Of a stretch of DNA of 35,753 nt, positions 1 to 7,997 are shown piece after piece (the stretch's first letter is position 1; every line of letters begins with the position of its first letter). Position numbers and translations under genes: made by a program. This stretch comes from a virus, in IMG/VR virus record IMGVR_UViG_3300033147_000423, positions 1-35,753 of that record, one strand, 5' to 3'. Under the pieces are notes generated by a model. The model was not told where the DNA came from and ran no database searches. It was given only the letters and a program-made list of their open reading frames with translations.

Positions 1-1
1 G

Positions 2-1549
2 TCTGAGACCATAATAGAAACCGCAGTTAACATCACTAAAAAAGAACGTGATGAGGCTTATAGGGATTACCCTGGGCCTACTGATTTTGTCCACCTCCAT
101 AACCACACATTGTTTAGCCCTCTAGATGGAATCGCTACTCCAGATCAGTATTTTTCGGCATGTGCTGAACTTGGCAATCCGGCATTTAGTATTACAGACC
201 ATGGTAGTTTAGCTAATATTCCTGACGCTTATTGGTCGGCCCAAAAACATGGGGTTAAGTTTATCCCAGGTTGTGAAATTTATTATTCTCCTGATCATCC
301 AGAATTTAAAAGGCTGCAAAAAGACCCTGAATTTAAATTGACTGCGTTAAGACCTGATTACGGAAAATCCGAGTTTACTGTTGAAGACTTGGATACTGAG
401 GAGCGATATTCGGATTTTAGACGTCAAAGGCATCTTACAGTGTTGGCAATGAACATGGTTGGATACCGTAATCTTATTCAAATGACTACTGAAGCTTGGG
501 ATGATGGATTTTATTATAAGCCAAGGATTTGGTTTGATAAGATCAAGAAGTTTCATGAGGGTTTGATTATCTTATCAGGGTGTCTTAATGGGCCGGTTTC
601 CCATTATCTTAGGCGTGCGGAATTCTGGAAGGGCGTAGAGAAAAAGCAGATCCGCCAAATCGAGAGGCATATTAGAAAAGAGAAACGCATTATCGCTCTT
701 AGAATTTCTTCTAGCGCTGCAGCTATGCGTCGAAAGAAAAATCAAAAAATGGCAGTTGATGTCATTAAAAAATTTAGGGAATTACTCGGGGACCGATATT
801 ATCTTGAACTACAGATGCCCGGAGAAGAAATTCCATTTGGCAAGGGTGCTTTTAGGCAGACTGCCATGATTTCTGAGTCATTGGGAATTAGAGCAGTGTT
901 GAGTAATGATTGCCATTATTTATCTCGCAAAGATTTTAAAGTTCAAAAATGTATGATGGCAATTGATCAAGGGTTGTCGATTAACGATCCTAATTTATTT
1001 CATGTAAATTCGGATGAGCAATTTTTTAAAAGCCGAGCACAATTACGTAAGACTTTTATTGAGGGTGGTTATAATAAGTTTATCACACCTGCAAGATTTG
1101 AAGAGATTTGTGATAACACAGTGGCTTTATCTGAGCGTTGTTCTGGGTTTAAACCGGATCTCAGTCCGAAGTTACCTTTAGTCCCTGAAGCAGGTAAGAA
1201 GCTTCGAGACATTGTTTATCAAGCTTTAAAAGACAAAAGGTTATGGAGCAAGGAGGAAAAGTTTGTAATTGACGGGCGAGAAGTTACTTATAAACAGCAA
1301 GCTAATATTGAATTAGAGCGGTATATTGAAAAGGGGTTTGCATCTTATTTTCTTATCATTCGCGATTTGATTTCTCATTCTAAGAGCAGTGGCTGGGAGA
1401 TTGGTCCTGGTCGGGGCAGTGCTGGTGGATCTTTAGTTTGTTTTCTTGTAGGGATTCATTCAATTGATCCTTTGGCGTGGGGTCTTAGTTCAGTTCGGTT
1501 CATGGGTGATAGCCGTGGCGGGCGTTTATTAAACATCAAAATGGAGTAA
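2..1549 (+). CDS. dnaE: DNA polymerase III alpha (DnaE-type), N-terminal piece, 5' end outside window
   Basis: This is the N-terminal piece of a C-family replicative polymerase. The frame is open from base 2 with no ATG before the PHP motif, so the true start is upstream; a TTG at 110 lies inside the PHP motif and is not a start. The PHP domain opens with H-L-H-N-H (codons 31-35), then LDG, TDHG, GCE, an RHL histidine, SGC and ND.HY. By family comparison all nine metal ligands of an active PHP phosphoesterase are present, so metal-dependent 3'-5' proofreading is possible (inference). The piece continues into the polymerase module with GPGRGSAGGS (1403-1432), which contacts the incoming nucleotide in DnaE enzymes, and stops about 40 residues later, before the catalytic aspartates. 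Those are encoded by the gene starting at 2368. The stop lies 1 nt before the next ATG. Confidence 0.93.
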   Translation, partial: SETIIETAVNITKKERDEAYRDYPGPTDFVHLHNHTLFSPLDGIATPDQYFSACAELGNPAFSITDHGSLANIPDAYWSAQKHGVKFIPGCEIYYSPDHPEFKRLQKDPEFKLTALRPDYGKSEFTVEDLDTEERYSDFRRQRHLTVLAMNMVGYRNLIQMTTEAWDDGFYYKPRIWFDKIKKFHEGLIILSGCLNGPVSHYLRRAEFWKGVEKKQIRQIERHIRKEKRIIALRISSSAAAMRRKKNQKMAVDVIKKFRELLGDRYYLELQMPGEEIPFGKGAFRQTAMISESLGIRAVLSNDCHYLSRKDFKVQKCMMAIDQGLSINDPNLFHVNSDEQFFKSRAQLRKTFIEGGYNKFITPARFEEICDNTVALSERCSGFKPDLSPKLPLVPEAGKKLRDIVYQALKDKRLWSKEEKFVIDGREVTYKQQANIELERYIEKGFASYFLIIRDLISHSKSSGWEIGPGRGSAGGSLVCFLVGIHSIDPLAWGLSSVRFMGDSRGGRLLNIKME

Positions 1550-1550
1550 A

Positions 1551-1988
1551 ATGATTAAAGTTGAACATCTTGGGAAATTGGTAGAAGAGGCTTTTGGGTC
1601 TTATAAAATTTATTTAGAATTGTCGGGGGTTTTAACTGATCCGGGGGCTAAGTTGGCTTTATTAAAGTGGCCCGATATTGCTCAAATTGCTATTGAACAT
1701 ATTCAAGATCCTAGTGATGATAAATTAGATTTATTATATGCGGATTTGTGTATTGCTATCGTAGCTCCATTAGAGAAAATTTATGATTCAGTAGTTGAGC
1801 GTTTAGAACAGTTAACTGGTCAGAAACCCGCTGGTGTTGAGGAGATTAGCCATCTCATTATGAAACAATCTATTGTTAATCCAATTGATTTGAAATTTAG
1901 AATACTCTCAGAGTTAAATAAGATGTTTGTGACATTGCAGACCTTAACTGGTATTGAATATCCGTCACTTAAGGAAAGGGATTTATGA
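1551..1988 (+). CDS. Hypothetical protein between the two polymerase pieces
   Basis: A 145-residue protein that I do not recognise. It is acidic, mostly helical by composition, and has no cysteine cluster, signal peptide or membrane segment. It starts 1 nt after the stop of the polymerase N-piece and its own stop overlaps the next start (ATGA), so it is translated within the polymerase operon. Its place between two halves of one enzyme suggests a replisome-related or assembly role, but this rests on position only. No intein or homing-endonuclease motif is visible. Confidence 0.8.
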   Translation: MIKVEHLGKLVEEAFGSYKIYLELSGVLTDPGAKLALLKWPDIAQIAIEHIQDPSDDKLDLLYADLCIAIVAPLEKIYDSVVERLEQLTGQKPAGVEEISHLIMKQSIVNPIDLKFRILSELNKMFVTLQTLTGIEYPSLKERDL

Positions 1989-2362
1989 GAGCTTTAGTAG
2001 TTGGGTATGCGCCTGTAGGAAAACCTGCTTCGTTTGCTGTTGATATTGGCGGGGAGCATAAACGAGTTGTTCCTCTTAAAACGAAGTCTAAGTATCAAGC
2101 AGAGTTAGCTGGTATTAAGTATGTCTGTCAGGCCATCATAAATACAGATGTTGATCTTAATTTGAAGGTAACAATTAGCCATCTTCCTACAATTTTTGTT
2201 AAGGATAAAGATGGTAGTTTTAAAAAACGCAAGAAGAAAAACAAATTGGTTGATGAAGTACGTGAACTTAGTACTAAATTTTCTTCTTTTGTGTGTGAAA
2301 CTAATAAAGATACAGAGTCGGTTAATGTTTTAAAAGCGAAAGCAAAATCAGCTAGTATTTAA
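1985..2362 (+). CDS. Small basic hypothetical protein, possibly RNase H-like fold
   Basis: A 125-residue protein preceded by a good ribosome site (GGAAAGGG) and overlapping the previous stop by 4 nt. The N-terminal half (VVGYAP..FAVDIGG, then KYQAELAGIKYVCQAI) resembles the beta-strand/AEL-helix layout of RNase HI-like folds, but the full DEDD catalytic set is not evident, so this is only a hint. A lysine-rich stretch (KKRKKKNK) near residue 80 suggests nucleic-acid contact. The last codons (Ser-Ile-stop) lie inside the GTATTTAA box that precedes the next gene. Confidence 0.75.
   Translation: MRALVVGYAPVGKPASFAVDIGGEHKRVVPLKTKSKYQAELAGIKYVCQAIINTDVDLNLKVTISHLPTIFVKDKDGSFKKRKKKNKLVDEVRELSTKFSSFVCETNKDTESVNVLKAKAKSASI
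2355..2362 (+). promoter_or_regulatory. GTATTTAA box, 5 nt before start codon of polymerase C-piece
   Basis: GTATTTAA ends exactly 5 nt before the ATG at 2368, and no Shine-Dalgarno is visible. The same 8-mer (GTATTTRA) at the same spacing precedes four other genes in this window. The spacing fits a -10-like or T4-late-like promoter box whose +1 would fall on the start codon (inference). Confidence 0.45.
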
Positions 2363-2367
2363 ATCGC

Positions 2368-4851
2368 ATGGTAGTTGAGAGTTGGTCTGATTTAGCTAGA
2401 AAATCTATCCTTAATTGCGCTAAACAGAAGTTAGGGCAAGAATACAAGGATCGTCTCAAATTCGAGATTAAAGAGATTACTAAACAAGGTGCTAACAATT
2501 ATTGGGTCAGGCTCTATAATACGGGGGCAACCTTTGATCACAATAAGAATGGTTTGGTTTTCCCTTATTTGTTAGGGATTACTAATGTTGATCCTATTAA
2601 ATCTGGAAATAACCATATTATTCGATTCGATCCGGAATTTCCTGATATTGATATTGATTTGCTTCCTATTTCTAGGGATCCGATTAAAGAATACGCTGAA
2701 AAAACCTATGGATCTGAATATGTCTGCAATGTCGGTTTATGGTTAACTTATAAAGCTAGATTAGCGATTCAGGATGCAGCAACGGTTTTGGGGCATAACA
2801 GACATGAAGCTATCGCTATGTCGAAAGAACTCCCGACCGAGTTTGATGATATGTCTTATAATCAGGCTTATGAAGAGTTTAAAGAGTTTAAGAAATACGC
2901 CGATGAATTCCCGGAAGTTGTCGAATTAGCCTATCAAATGAAGGGGAAGATTAAATCCCAGGGCAAACACGCTGGTGGGTTGATTATTTCGTCAGTTCCA
3001 ATTCGTGATTTTGTTCCGCTTACTTTTATCGGTGCCAAAAACAACAAACAGTGGACGTCAGCTTGGACCGAGGGTATGGCAGCTTCTCAATTGTCCAAAT
3101 TTGGGCTGGTAAAATTTGATTTATTAGGGCTTTTAAATTTAGCTTATATTTATGATTGTAAGAATCTAATTAAAAAGACTAGAGGAATTGAAATTAACTT
3201 CGATGATATTCACCCAGGTGAGGATAAAGCTGGATGGATGGCCCAATCTAATGGAAAGAAAAAGAAGATTAAACTCAATGATCCTAAGGCTCTTAAGAAC
3301 GCCAATGACGTCAAATTAGAGTCTATTTTCCAATTTGACACTGATCTTCAGAAGAGCATCCTCGAAAAGGGTGGTGTTAAGTCTTTCATGGATCTTGTGA
3401 TTTATAATAGTTTAGGGCGTCCTGGGCCTTTGCCCATGGTTGATATCTATATTGGGAATCGGGATGGTAAGAATAAATGGAAAAGTAAACTTCATCCTAA
3501 AATGCTTGATATTCTTCAAGAAACCGAAGGTGTACTTTGCTTTCAAGAGCAGTTGTTACGCATATGGGTTGAAGTTTGCGGTTTCACAATGCCCGAAGCT
3601 GAGGCTGCGCAGAAAGCAGTTAAGAAGAAGAGGATTGAGATTCTGGACGAAATTGGGCCACGAGTTATTGAGGGAGCGGCAGTTCTGATTGGACACAAAA
3701 GCGCTCAAGAATTGTGGAATACCATGGTGTCTTTTGGTCGATACTGTTTTAATAAATCGCATGCGGTGGGTTATACTTTAATTGCTTATCGGTGTTTGTG
3801 GCTTAAGACTCACTTTCCTGCTGAATGGTGGGCAGCGGTTCTGTCTAAATGTCCGAACCACAAGACTCTTCAATTTATGGGCGCAGCTCGTTCGGAGGGG
3901 ATCGATTTTGGTTCGATTAATGTTAACCATCCAACAGCTGAATTTTCGGTTGAAGATGGCCGAGTCATCCCAGGTATTTTGAGTGTTAAAGGAATTGGGA
4001 AGAAATTTGGTCGAGCATTGGTCAAGGAAGTGGAAAATGGCAAATTTGCTGATCTAGATGAATTTGTCGAACGGATTGGTAAAGACAAAACCGCTATTGA
4101 AAGATTGATTAAGCTTGGCGGTTTTGATTCTTTTTATCCTAATCGAAAAGCATTGTGGATGTGGTATTACTATAAAAATTGTAGTGGTTCGGATGTCACT
4201 AAAACGCGTCGTCTAATGAATTTCTGTTATACATGGAGCATTGATGAAATTAATGCCGAGCGCATTAGACAGGCTAATGAATACGAGAGAGCATATCCGA
4301 AACGCAAGAAGATCCCACAGAAAATTTCAAAATGGGAACCATCGACGGTTACTAGTACTCCGCGCAAGTTCAATGCAGAGTTGGAGTTAAACAAAATTCA
4401 AGTCAGGTTAACTAACAGGTTGGATCTAACGTTAGAGCAGGTTGCCCAAATGTTTCCTAAGGATTTCAAGTTATCTGAGATTTTGGATTTTGAGAAGGAA
4501 TACTTAGGGTATTATTGGCATTCTCCTGTGGACATGTTTATCCATGATGAAAATACTAAGATTGAAAATGCCAAGAAAACTGGCATTTTAGAATGTGTAA
4601 TTGAAGAAGTTCATAAACGAAAAGGAACACGAGGAGAGTATCTAATACTTAACGTGAATGATGGAATTAATACAGCTAGAGTCAACGTGTGGACTAGTGA
4701 ATTAGATACTAATGATGAAGAAATCTTTGAAGCTGGTGTCGGAATTAGAACGAATGTTCGCTGGCAAGAAAGATGGAGAAGTTTTAGTGTTAAAAGGCAC
4801 TCTTTGATTATGCCACTAATGGACAAGGAAGATGAATATGAGCCAGTATAG
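2368..4851 (+). CDS. dnaE: DNA polymerase III alpha (DnaE-type), C-terminal catalytic piece
   Basis: 827 residues with the catalytic palm, fingers, helix-hairpin-helix region and C-terminal OB fold of C-family polymerases. Visible motifs are PDIDID (D93, D95; the first two catalytic aspartates), GKHAGGLIIS, LVKFDLLGL (D251, third catalytic aspartate), RPGPL, FQEQLLR, FNKSHAVGYTLIAY, a GI.SVKGIGK HhH motif and an OB-type tail near residues 740-800. The first 90 residues are a second, degenerate copy of the module that ends the N-terminal piece: Y-RL-EI-- helix, then LVFPYLLGITNVDP. The GPGRGS loop is missing in this copy. A working active site therefore probably needs both polypeptides (inference). 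The start is set by the ATG 5 nt after a GTATTTAA box; there is no Shine-Dalgarno. Confidence 0.95.
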   Translation: MVVESWSDLARKSILNCAKQKLGQEYKDRLKFEIKEITKQGANNYWVRLYNTGATFDHNKNGLVFPYLLGITNVDPIKSGNNHIIRFDPEFPDIDIDLLPISRDPIKEYAEKTYGSEYVCNVGLWLTYKARLAIQDAATVLGHNRHEAIAMSKELPTEFDDMSYNQAYEEFKEFKKYADEFPEVVELAYQMKGKIKSQGKHAGGLIISSVPIRDFVPLTFIGAKNNKQWTSAWTEGMAASQLSKFGLVKFDLLGLLNLAYIYDCKNLIKKTRGIEINFDDIHPGEDKAGWMAQSNGKKKKIKLNDPKALKNANDVKLESIFQFDTDLQKSILEKGGVKSFMDLVIYNSLGRPGPLPMVDIYIGNRDGKNKWKSKLHPKMLDILQETEGVLCFQEQLLRIWVEVCGFTMPEAEAAQKAVKKKRIEILDEIGPRVIEGAAVLIGHKSAQELWNTMVSFGRYCFNKSHAVGYTLIAYRCLWLKTHFPAEWWAAVLSKCPNHKTLQFMGAARSEGIDFGSINVNHPTAEFSVEDGRVIPGILSVKGIGKKFGRALVKEVENGKFADLDEFVERIGKDKTAIERLIKLGGFDSFYPNRKALWMWYYYKNCSGSDVTKTRRLMNFCYTWSIDEINAERIRQANEYERAYPKRKKIPQKISKWEPSTVTSTPRKFNAELELNKIQVRLTNRLDLTLEQVAQMFPKDFKLSEILDFEKEYLGYYWHSPVDMFIHDENTKIENAKKTGILECVIEEVHKRKGTRGEYLILNVNDGINTARVNVWTSELDTNDEEIFEAGVGIRTNVRWQERWRSFSVKRHSLIMPLMDKEDEYEPV

Positions 4852-5344
4852 TTCTTGGCGTTTACAGGGCGGAGCCCCAATAGTTTCGGCACACGAGCTT
4901 ACTTACTACACTCCACAAACTAATTATATGGTTTGTACATCGGGCGGATATGATCCGATTCACCCCGGCCATATTTCCTGTATGATGCAGGCTAAAAATT
5001 TCAATTATATTCTGGTTGTTATTGTAAATGGAGATACTTTCCTGAAAACCAAAAAGGGAAGACCGTTTCAAGATTTAAAAACTCGATGTCAGATTGTTTC
5101 AACTATTCGTGGTGTGGATTATGTAATCCCTTATGAAGTCGAAAATGATATGACGGTTTGCGGCGCTTTAGAGATTATCCGTCCGGGTGTGTTTGCAAAA
5201 GGCGGAGATCGCGTGGATATTGAGACTATCCCAGAATGGGAAGTATGTAGAAAAGGGAAAATCCGCATCGTTACTGGTGTTGGATTACCTAAAGATTGGA
5301 GCAGCTCGGACTTTTTAAATGACTGGGCAAAACATCGAGTATAA
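4838..5344 (+). CDS. HldE/RfaE-like cytidylyltransferase-family nucleotidyltransferase
   Basis: About 168 residues with the signature of the cytidylyltransferase-like superfamily: SGGYDPIHPGHI (the G.FD..H.GH nucleotide-binding motif) and KGGDR.. followed by IPE, the pattern of the C-terminal ADP-heptose synthase domain of HldE. Family members join a sugar- or polyol-phosphate to a nucleotide; the substrate cannot be read from sequence. I chose the ATG at 4838 because AAGGAA lies 7 nt upstream; an in-frame ATG at 4832 is the alternative. The gene overlaps the end of the polymerase gene. Two glycosyltransferases are encoded later in the window, so it may supply an activated sugar for them (inference). 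Confidence 0.82.
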   Translation: MSQYSSWRLQGGAPIVSAHELTYYTPQTNYMVCTSGGYDPIHPGHISCMMQAKNFNYILVVIVNGDTFLKTKKGRPFQDLKTRCQIVSTIRGVDYVIPYEVENDMTVCGALEIIRPGVFAKGGDRVDIETIPEWEVCRKGKIRIVTGVGLPKDWSSSDFLNDWAKHRV

Positions 5345-5360
5345 CCTCCAATTTTGGAGG
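5345..5360 (+). promoter_or_regulatory. Short hairpin covering a Shine-Dalgarno
   Basis: CCTCCA, a 4-nt loop, then TGGAGG. The right arm is the GGAGG ribosome site of the gene starting at 5365. The hairpin lies directly after the preceding stop codon, so translation of the next gene could be limited by this structure or opened by ribosomes terminating just upstream (inference). Confidence 0.4.
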
Positions 5361-5364
5361 GAAA

Positions 5365-5814
5365 ATGTTACTTCCTGATAAAGATGGGATTGCTTGTGAT
5401 TTTTGTGGCACATCCTATAAAGAACAATTCAAATATTATTCTACGAACGCGACTAAATTTCAAGTTAAACGACGCAAAGACAAAGTCTTGGTCAAGTCTC
5501 CTCCGCAGAAAGTAGACTTCAATCAAGACATGTGCGAAGTCTGTTATGATGAGCTACTTGATCAGGTGAAAACCAATGTTGCCCCAGCTAAACGCAACGC
5601 CATTAAATGCGATTTATCTAAGACGTATAAATCTGAAAATTTTGAATATTATTTAGTTTTATTTGATTTTATTGATGTTGATAAAAACGCAACTCAAGAG
5701 ATTAGAGTTGAACGAAACGTCATGGATCTTAACATCATTGTTGGCTTTGATCATCTATTAAAAAAATTGGAAGTAACTAGAAAGAAGATTCAGAAACAAG
5801 GTATGTGGACATGA
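5365..5814 (+). CDS. Small zinc-binding-type hypothetical protein
   Basis: 149 residues with two CxxC pairs (CDFC near residue 11 and CEVC near residue 57), probably one zinc site. The rest is basic and beta-rich and I do not recognise it. A strong GGAGGG ribosome site lies 4 nt before the ATG, partly inside a hairpin. The stop overlaps the next gene's ATG. It is one of several small Cys-rich proteins in this genome; a nucleic-acid-binding role is a guess. Confidence 0.78.
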   Translation: MLLPDKDGIACDFCGTSYKEQFKYYSTNATKFQVKRRKDKVLVKSPPQKVDFNQDMCEVCYDELLDQVKTNVAPAKRNAIKCDLSKTYKSENFEYYLVLFDFIDVDKNATQEIRVERNVMDLNIIVGFDHLLKKLEVTRKKIQKQGMWT

Positions 5815-6242
5815 CCGAATGTTATAAGTTAATTGACATAATGTGTGGAGGAGAGCAATTACAAGCTCGACCTGTTGATTGGGATAGAGAAGTAGTAGAT
5901 GGATTTGGTAACGACCAAAAGGGCGATCCTGTTAATGCCATTGGTTTCCATACTACTTGTCCGAGTTGCGGAAACCTTGTTGATTTTAAAAAATGTGATT
6001 TGTATGTTGGCAAAGACAAATCAGAAAATAACATAAAATGTGAATTTTGTGGTTGTGGAGCTGAATTTGATAAATCACAATATGAAGGAAAAGAGGGGGA
6101 AGAAGTCGTAGAAAAGAAGATTAAATTACCTTCTCTAAAAGCGAAGAGATTAGTTTTTAGAGATCCTATTACCGACGGGCTTTTTGATGAAGAAATTGAT
6201 TTGAAATTACTTAAAAAATTAGATTTAGCTAAATCTAACTAG
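5811..6242 (+). CDS. Small zinc-ribbon hypothetical protein
   Basis: About 143 residues with CPSC and CEFC (the latter followed by GC) near residues 45 and 77, a zinc-ribbon arrangement. The ATG at 5811 overlaps the preceding stop (ATGA), with AAGG 9 nt upstream; a GTG at 5805 is an in-frame alternative. The protein is acidic to neutral and has no other recognisable motif. Its last 18 bases overlap tail-to-tail with the minus-strand gene ending at 6225. Confidence 0.75.
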   Translation: MTECYKLIDIMCGGEQLQARPVDWDREVVDGFGNDQKGDPVNAIGFHTTCPSCGNLVDFKKCDLYVGKDKSENNIKCEFCGCGAEFDKSQYEGKEGEEVVEKKIKLPSLKAKRLVFRDPITDGLFDEEIDLKLLKKLDLAKSN

Positions 6243-6635
6243 GCGGTAGACCATGGTTTTGGAGCGTCGTTTTTTATCAACAGTCCATTTATCCTCAAGC
6301 CTTAAGCGTTTGCGGATTTGCATAGACAATTTATTTAAATTCTGAGGTGTAAGTTCAATGTTAGCAATTTCTAAAAGTTCGCCACTAGTAACCCAACGAT
6401 CAGGGGTTTTATACTCGGCTTCTAAAAATTCTATTACCCGTTGCACTCTAACATCTCTAGCATCCACCGCGAGTTTACGTTTGTTAGTTTTTTGTAATTT
6501 CATAGCGTTTTTTTGGATTACTTTCTTAGTATGTTCTAATAAATCTGAACTAAGTGAGTCAACACAATTTTTAATCTCTTCGGCTAGGTCAATGTCTAAA
6601 TCAACCTCAATAATTTCTACATTTTCATTATTCAT
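6225..6635 (-). CDS. Putative winged-helix DNA-binding protein
   Basis: 136 residues. The N-terminal third is acidic. The C-terminal half (about residues 65-135) reads as a winged helix: a first helix (VIEFLEAEY), WVTSGELLEIAN, a recognition-like helix (LNKLSMQIRKRL) and a basic wing (WTVDKKRRSKTMVYRL). No family could be assigned. It is divergent from the gene at 6647 and lies opposite to the surrounding operon, which would suit a regulator (inference). A minus-strand GTATTTAA box lies at 6695-6702, about 60 nt upstream. Confidence 0.7.
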   Translation of the reverse strand: MNNENVEIIEVDLDIDLAEEIKNCVDSLSSDLLEHTKKVIQKNAMKLQKTNKRKLAVDARDVRVQRVIEFLEAEYKTPDRWVTSGELLEIANIELTPQNLNKLSMQIRKRLRLEDKWTVDKKRRSKTMVYRLVRFS

Positions 6636-6646
6636 GGGAGCATCCG

Positions 6647-7507
6647 ATGCGAGATCTTAGCCAAAAGTGTATTTTTAGTAATACCACTAAAAATTTAAAT
6701 ACTGTCATGGAGGTACTCCTCGAAGGTGAACAATATAAAGTCGCCATAAGCGAAGATCATGAAGATGAAGCTACCCCCAAAAACATTCGAAGTCTCATCC
6801 CTGGTCGCTTAGCAGAATTAGATACTGAAGCGGGAGATCGCCTTAAAAAGCTAGAACAGCTTGCAGCCTTAGCTAAAGAATTGGGCGTAGAAATTGGCGC
6901 ACCTTCTGGTTCTGGTTCTGGTTTAGTGTTAGCGAAGAAAACAGAACAGTCTAAACAAAAACCGCAGCAGCCAACACGACAGCCTACCCCTGCGGATCCA
7001 AACGTGTTAAAAGATGCACCCACTGTTCAAATCGGTGGTCAACAATTTAAAATGCAGAAGAATACACGGAGCAGCAAGGGTTTAGGACTGTCAAAGGAGG
7101 AAACTGCTGCAGCCTTTGAGGCTGCAGAAAGACGAGTCTCAACCACCCCAACCACTGCGCGTCCTTCGTCGGGGGATGCGCCACGTTTCAATCCCCATTC
7201 CATCCCCGCCGTCGTTGAATCCAAAAATGGAGGATCGCTTGAAAAACCAACCATCTTTGCTAAACAGATGCAGACAATCAAAGGCCGCGAAGGAGTACCG
7301 GTCACTATTCCGAGGATTCTTACAGGGTCTGATGGAGAAACTGTTATAACCATCGTTAATACTGGCGGCGACAAAATGCTAAGAGAACGAACTAAAATGC
7401 TCGATAAATTGCCCGATTATTCAGAATCATGCAGACCATGCAGAGGCACAGGCGTTGTTAATCGTGTAAACTGTATTCATTGTAATGGTGTTGGGATTAT
7501 TATTTAA
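6647..7507 (+). CDS. Hypothetical protein with C-terminal DnaJ-like zinc centre
   Basis: 286 residues. There is an N-terminal beta/helical part to about residue 90, a long low-complexity Gln/Pro/Thr/Ser linker (about 100-200), and a C-terminal CRPCRGTG ... CIHCNGVG pair, two CxxCxGxG units as in the DnaJ cysteine-rich zinc domain. With only two units it can form one zinc site, unlike the four of DnaJ. The ATG at 6647 has GGGAG upstream; an in-frame ATG at 6707 lacks a ribosome site. The 3' end overlaps the minus-strand gene ending at 7500 by 8 bases. The linker suggests a tethered, scaffold-like protein; function unknown. Confidence 0.72.
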   Translation: MRDLSQKCIFSNTTKNLNTVMEVLLEGEQYKVAISEDHEDEATPKNIRSLIPGRLAELDTEAGDRLKKLEQLAALAKELGVEIGAPSGSGSGLVLAKKTEQSKQKPQQPTRQPTPADPNVLKDAPTVQIGGQQFKMQKNTRSSKGLGLSKEETAAAFEAAERRVSTTPTTARPSSGDAPRFNPHSIPAVVESKNGGSLEKPTIFAKQMQTIKGREGVPVTIPRILTGSDGETVITIVNTGGDKMLRERTKMLDKLPDYSESCRPCRGTGVVNRVNCIHCNGVGIII

Positions 7508-7994
7508 TCCCTCTAGCGCCGGGGTAACGATTTCCAAAACCAGTGTAGGTCTGTTTGCCAGGGGTTTCCGACGGACCTTGCAGTCGAGCTGGTGAATGTT
7601 TCTTAATTGATGGATGAATCGCCGCATCGTCCCCGACAACTGGGTCAATAATACCGCGTTCATGCCAGTGTCCTAGATTTTCTAAGCCTGAAGGATCATC
7701 TGATGGATCATTTACAGTTGGTTCGCCAACAGTGGTCTTTTTAGGTCGGACATTTTGGGCTTGTGGACGCCCTATTTTATCAGACATAGTAGCATGGGGA
7801 TTTTCTGGTTGGCCCATAAGCTTTCTATGTTGCGGATTTGTTAATGGGGTTTCAAGATTTCCAGAGCGTTCTGGGAATTTTTTAGCTTTACTAGAATTAG
7901 GAGCGTTTGCTTTGGATTTTTTAGCTGTCCGCGCGTCTGGTTCGGGGATAAGATTCAATTCCAGTAACAACCGCCGTTGAGGGGCTGTCCACAT
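7500..7994 (-). CDS. Hypothetical, disordered basic protein
   Basis: 164 residues rich in Pro, Gly, Lys, Asn and Ser, probably mostly disordered; not recognised. A GAAGGG ribosome site lies about 8 nt before the ATG, and the gene follows the 7998 gene with a 3-nt gap, so the two form a minus-strand pair. The short N-terminal helix (APQRRLLLELNLIPEP) could be a docking segment. Its orientation matches the virion genes at the right end of the window. Confidence 0.68.
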   Translation of the reverse strand: MWTAPQRRLLLELNLIPEPDARTAKKSKANAPNSSKAKKFPERSGNLETPLTNPQHRKLMGQPENPHATMSDKIGRPQAQNVRPKKTTVGEPTVNDPSDDPSGLENLGHWHERGIIDPVVGDDAAIHPSIKKHSPARLQGPSETPGKQTYTGFGNRYPGARGIK

Positions 7995-7997
7995 GAT

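Noticed and set aside
1500-2370. Sequencing error or frameshift separating one polymerase gene
   Set aside because: Two complete, well-spaced genes lie between the pieces and the junction module is present twice.
1430-2480. Split intein or intein remnant at the polymerase break
   Set aside because: The N-piece does not end in an intein start block (Cys-initial), the C-piece does not begin with an intein end (His-Asn-Cys/Ser), and the flanking module is duplicated instead of interrupted.
6358-6660. Plus-strand frame of 100 codons
   Set aside because: Antisense to the winged-helix gene with a Ser-rich product; the minus-strand frame has better coding character.
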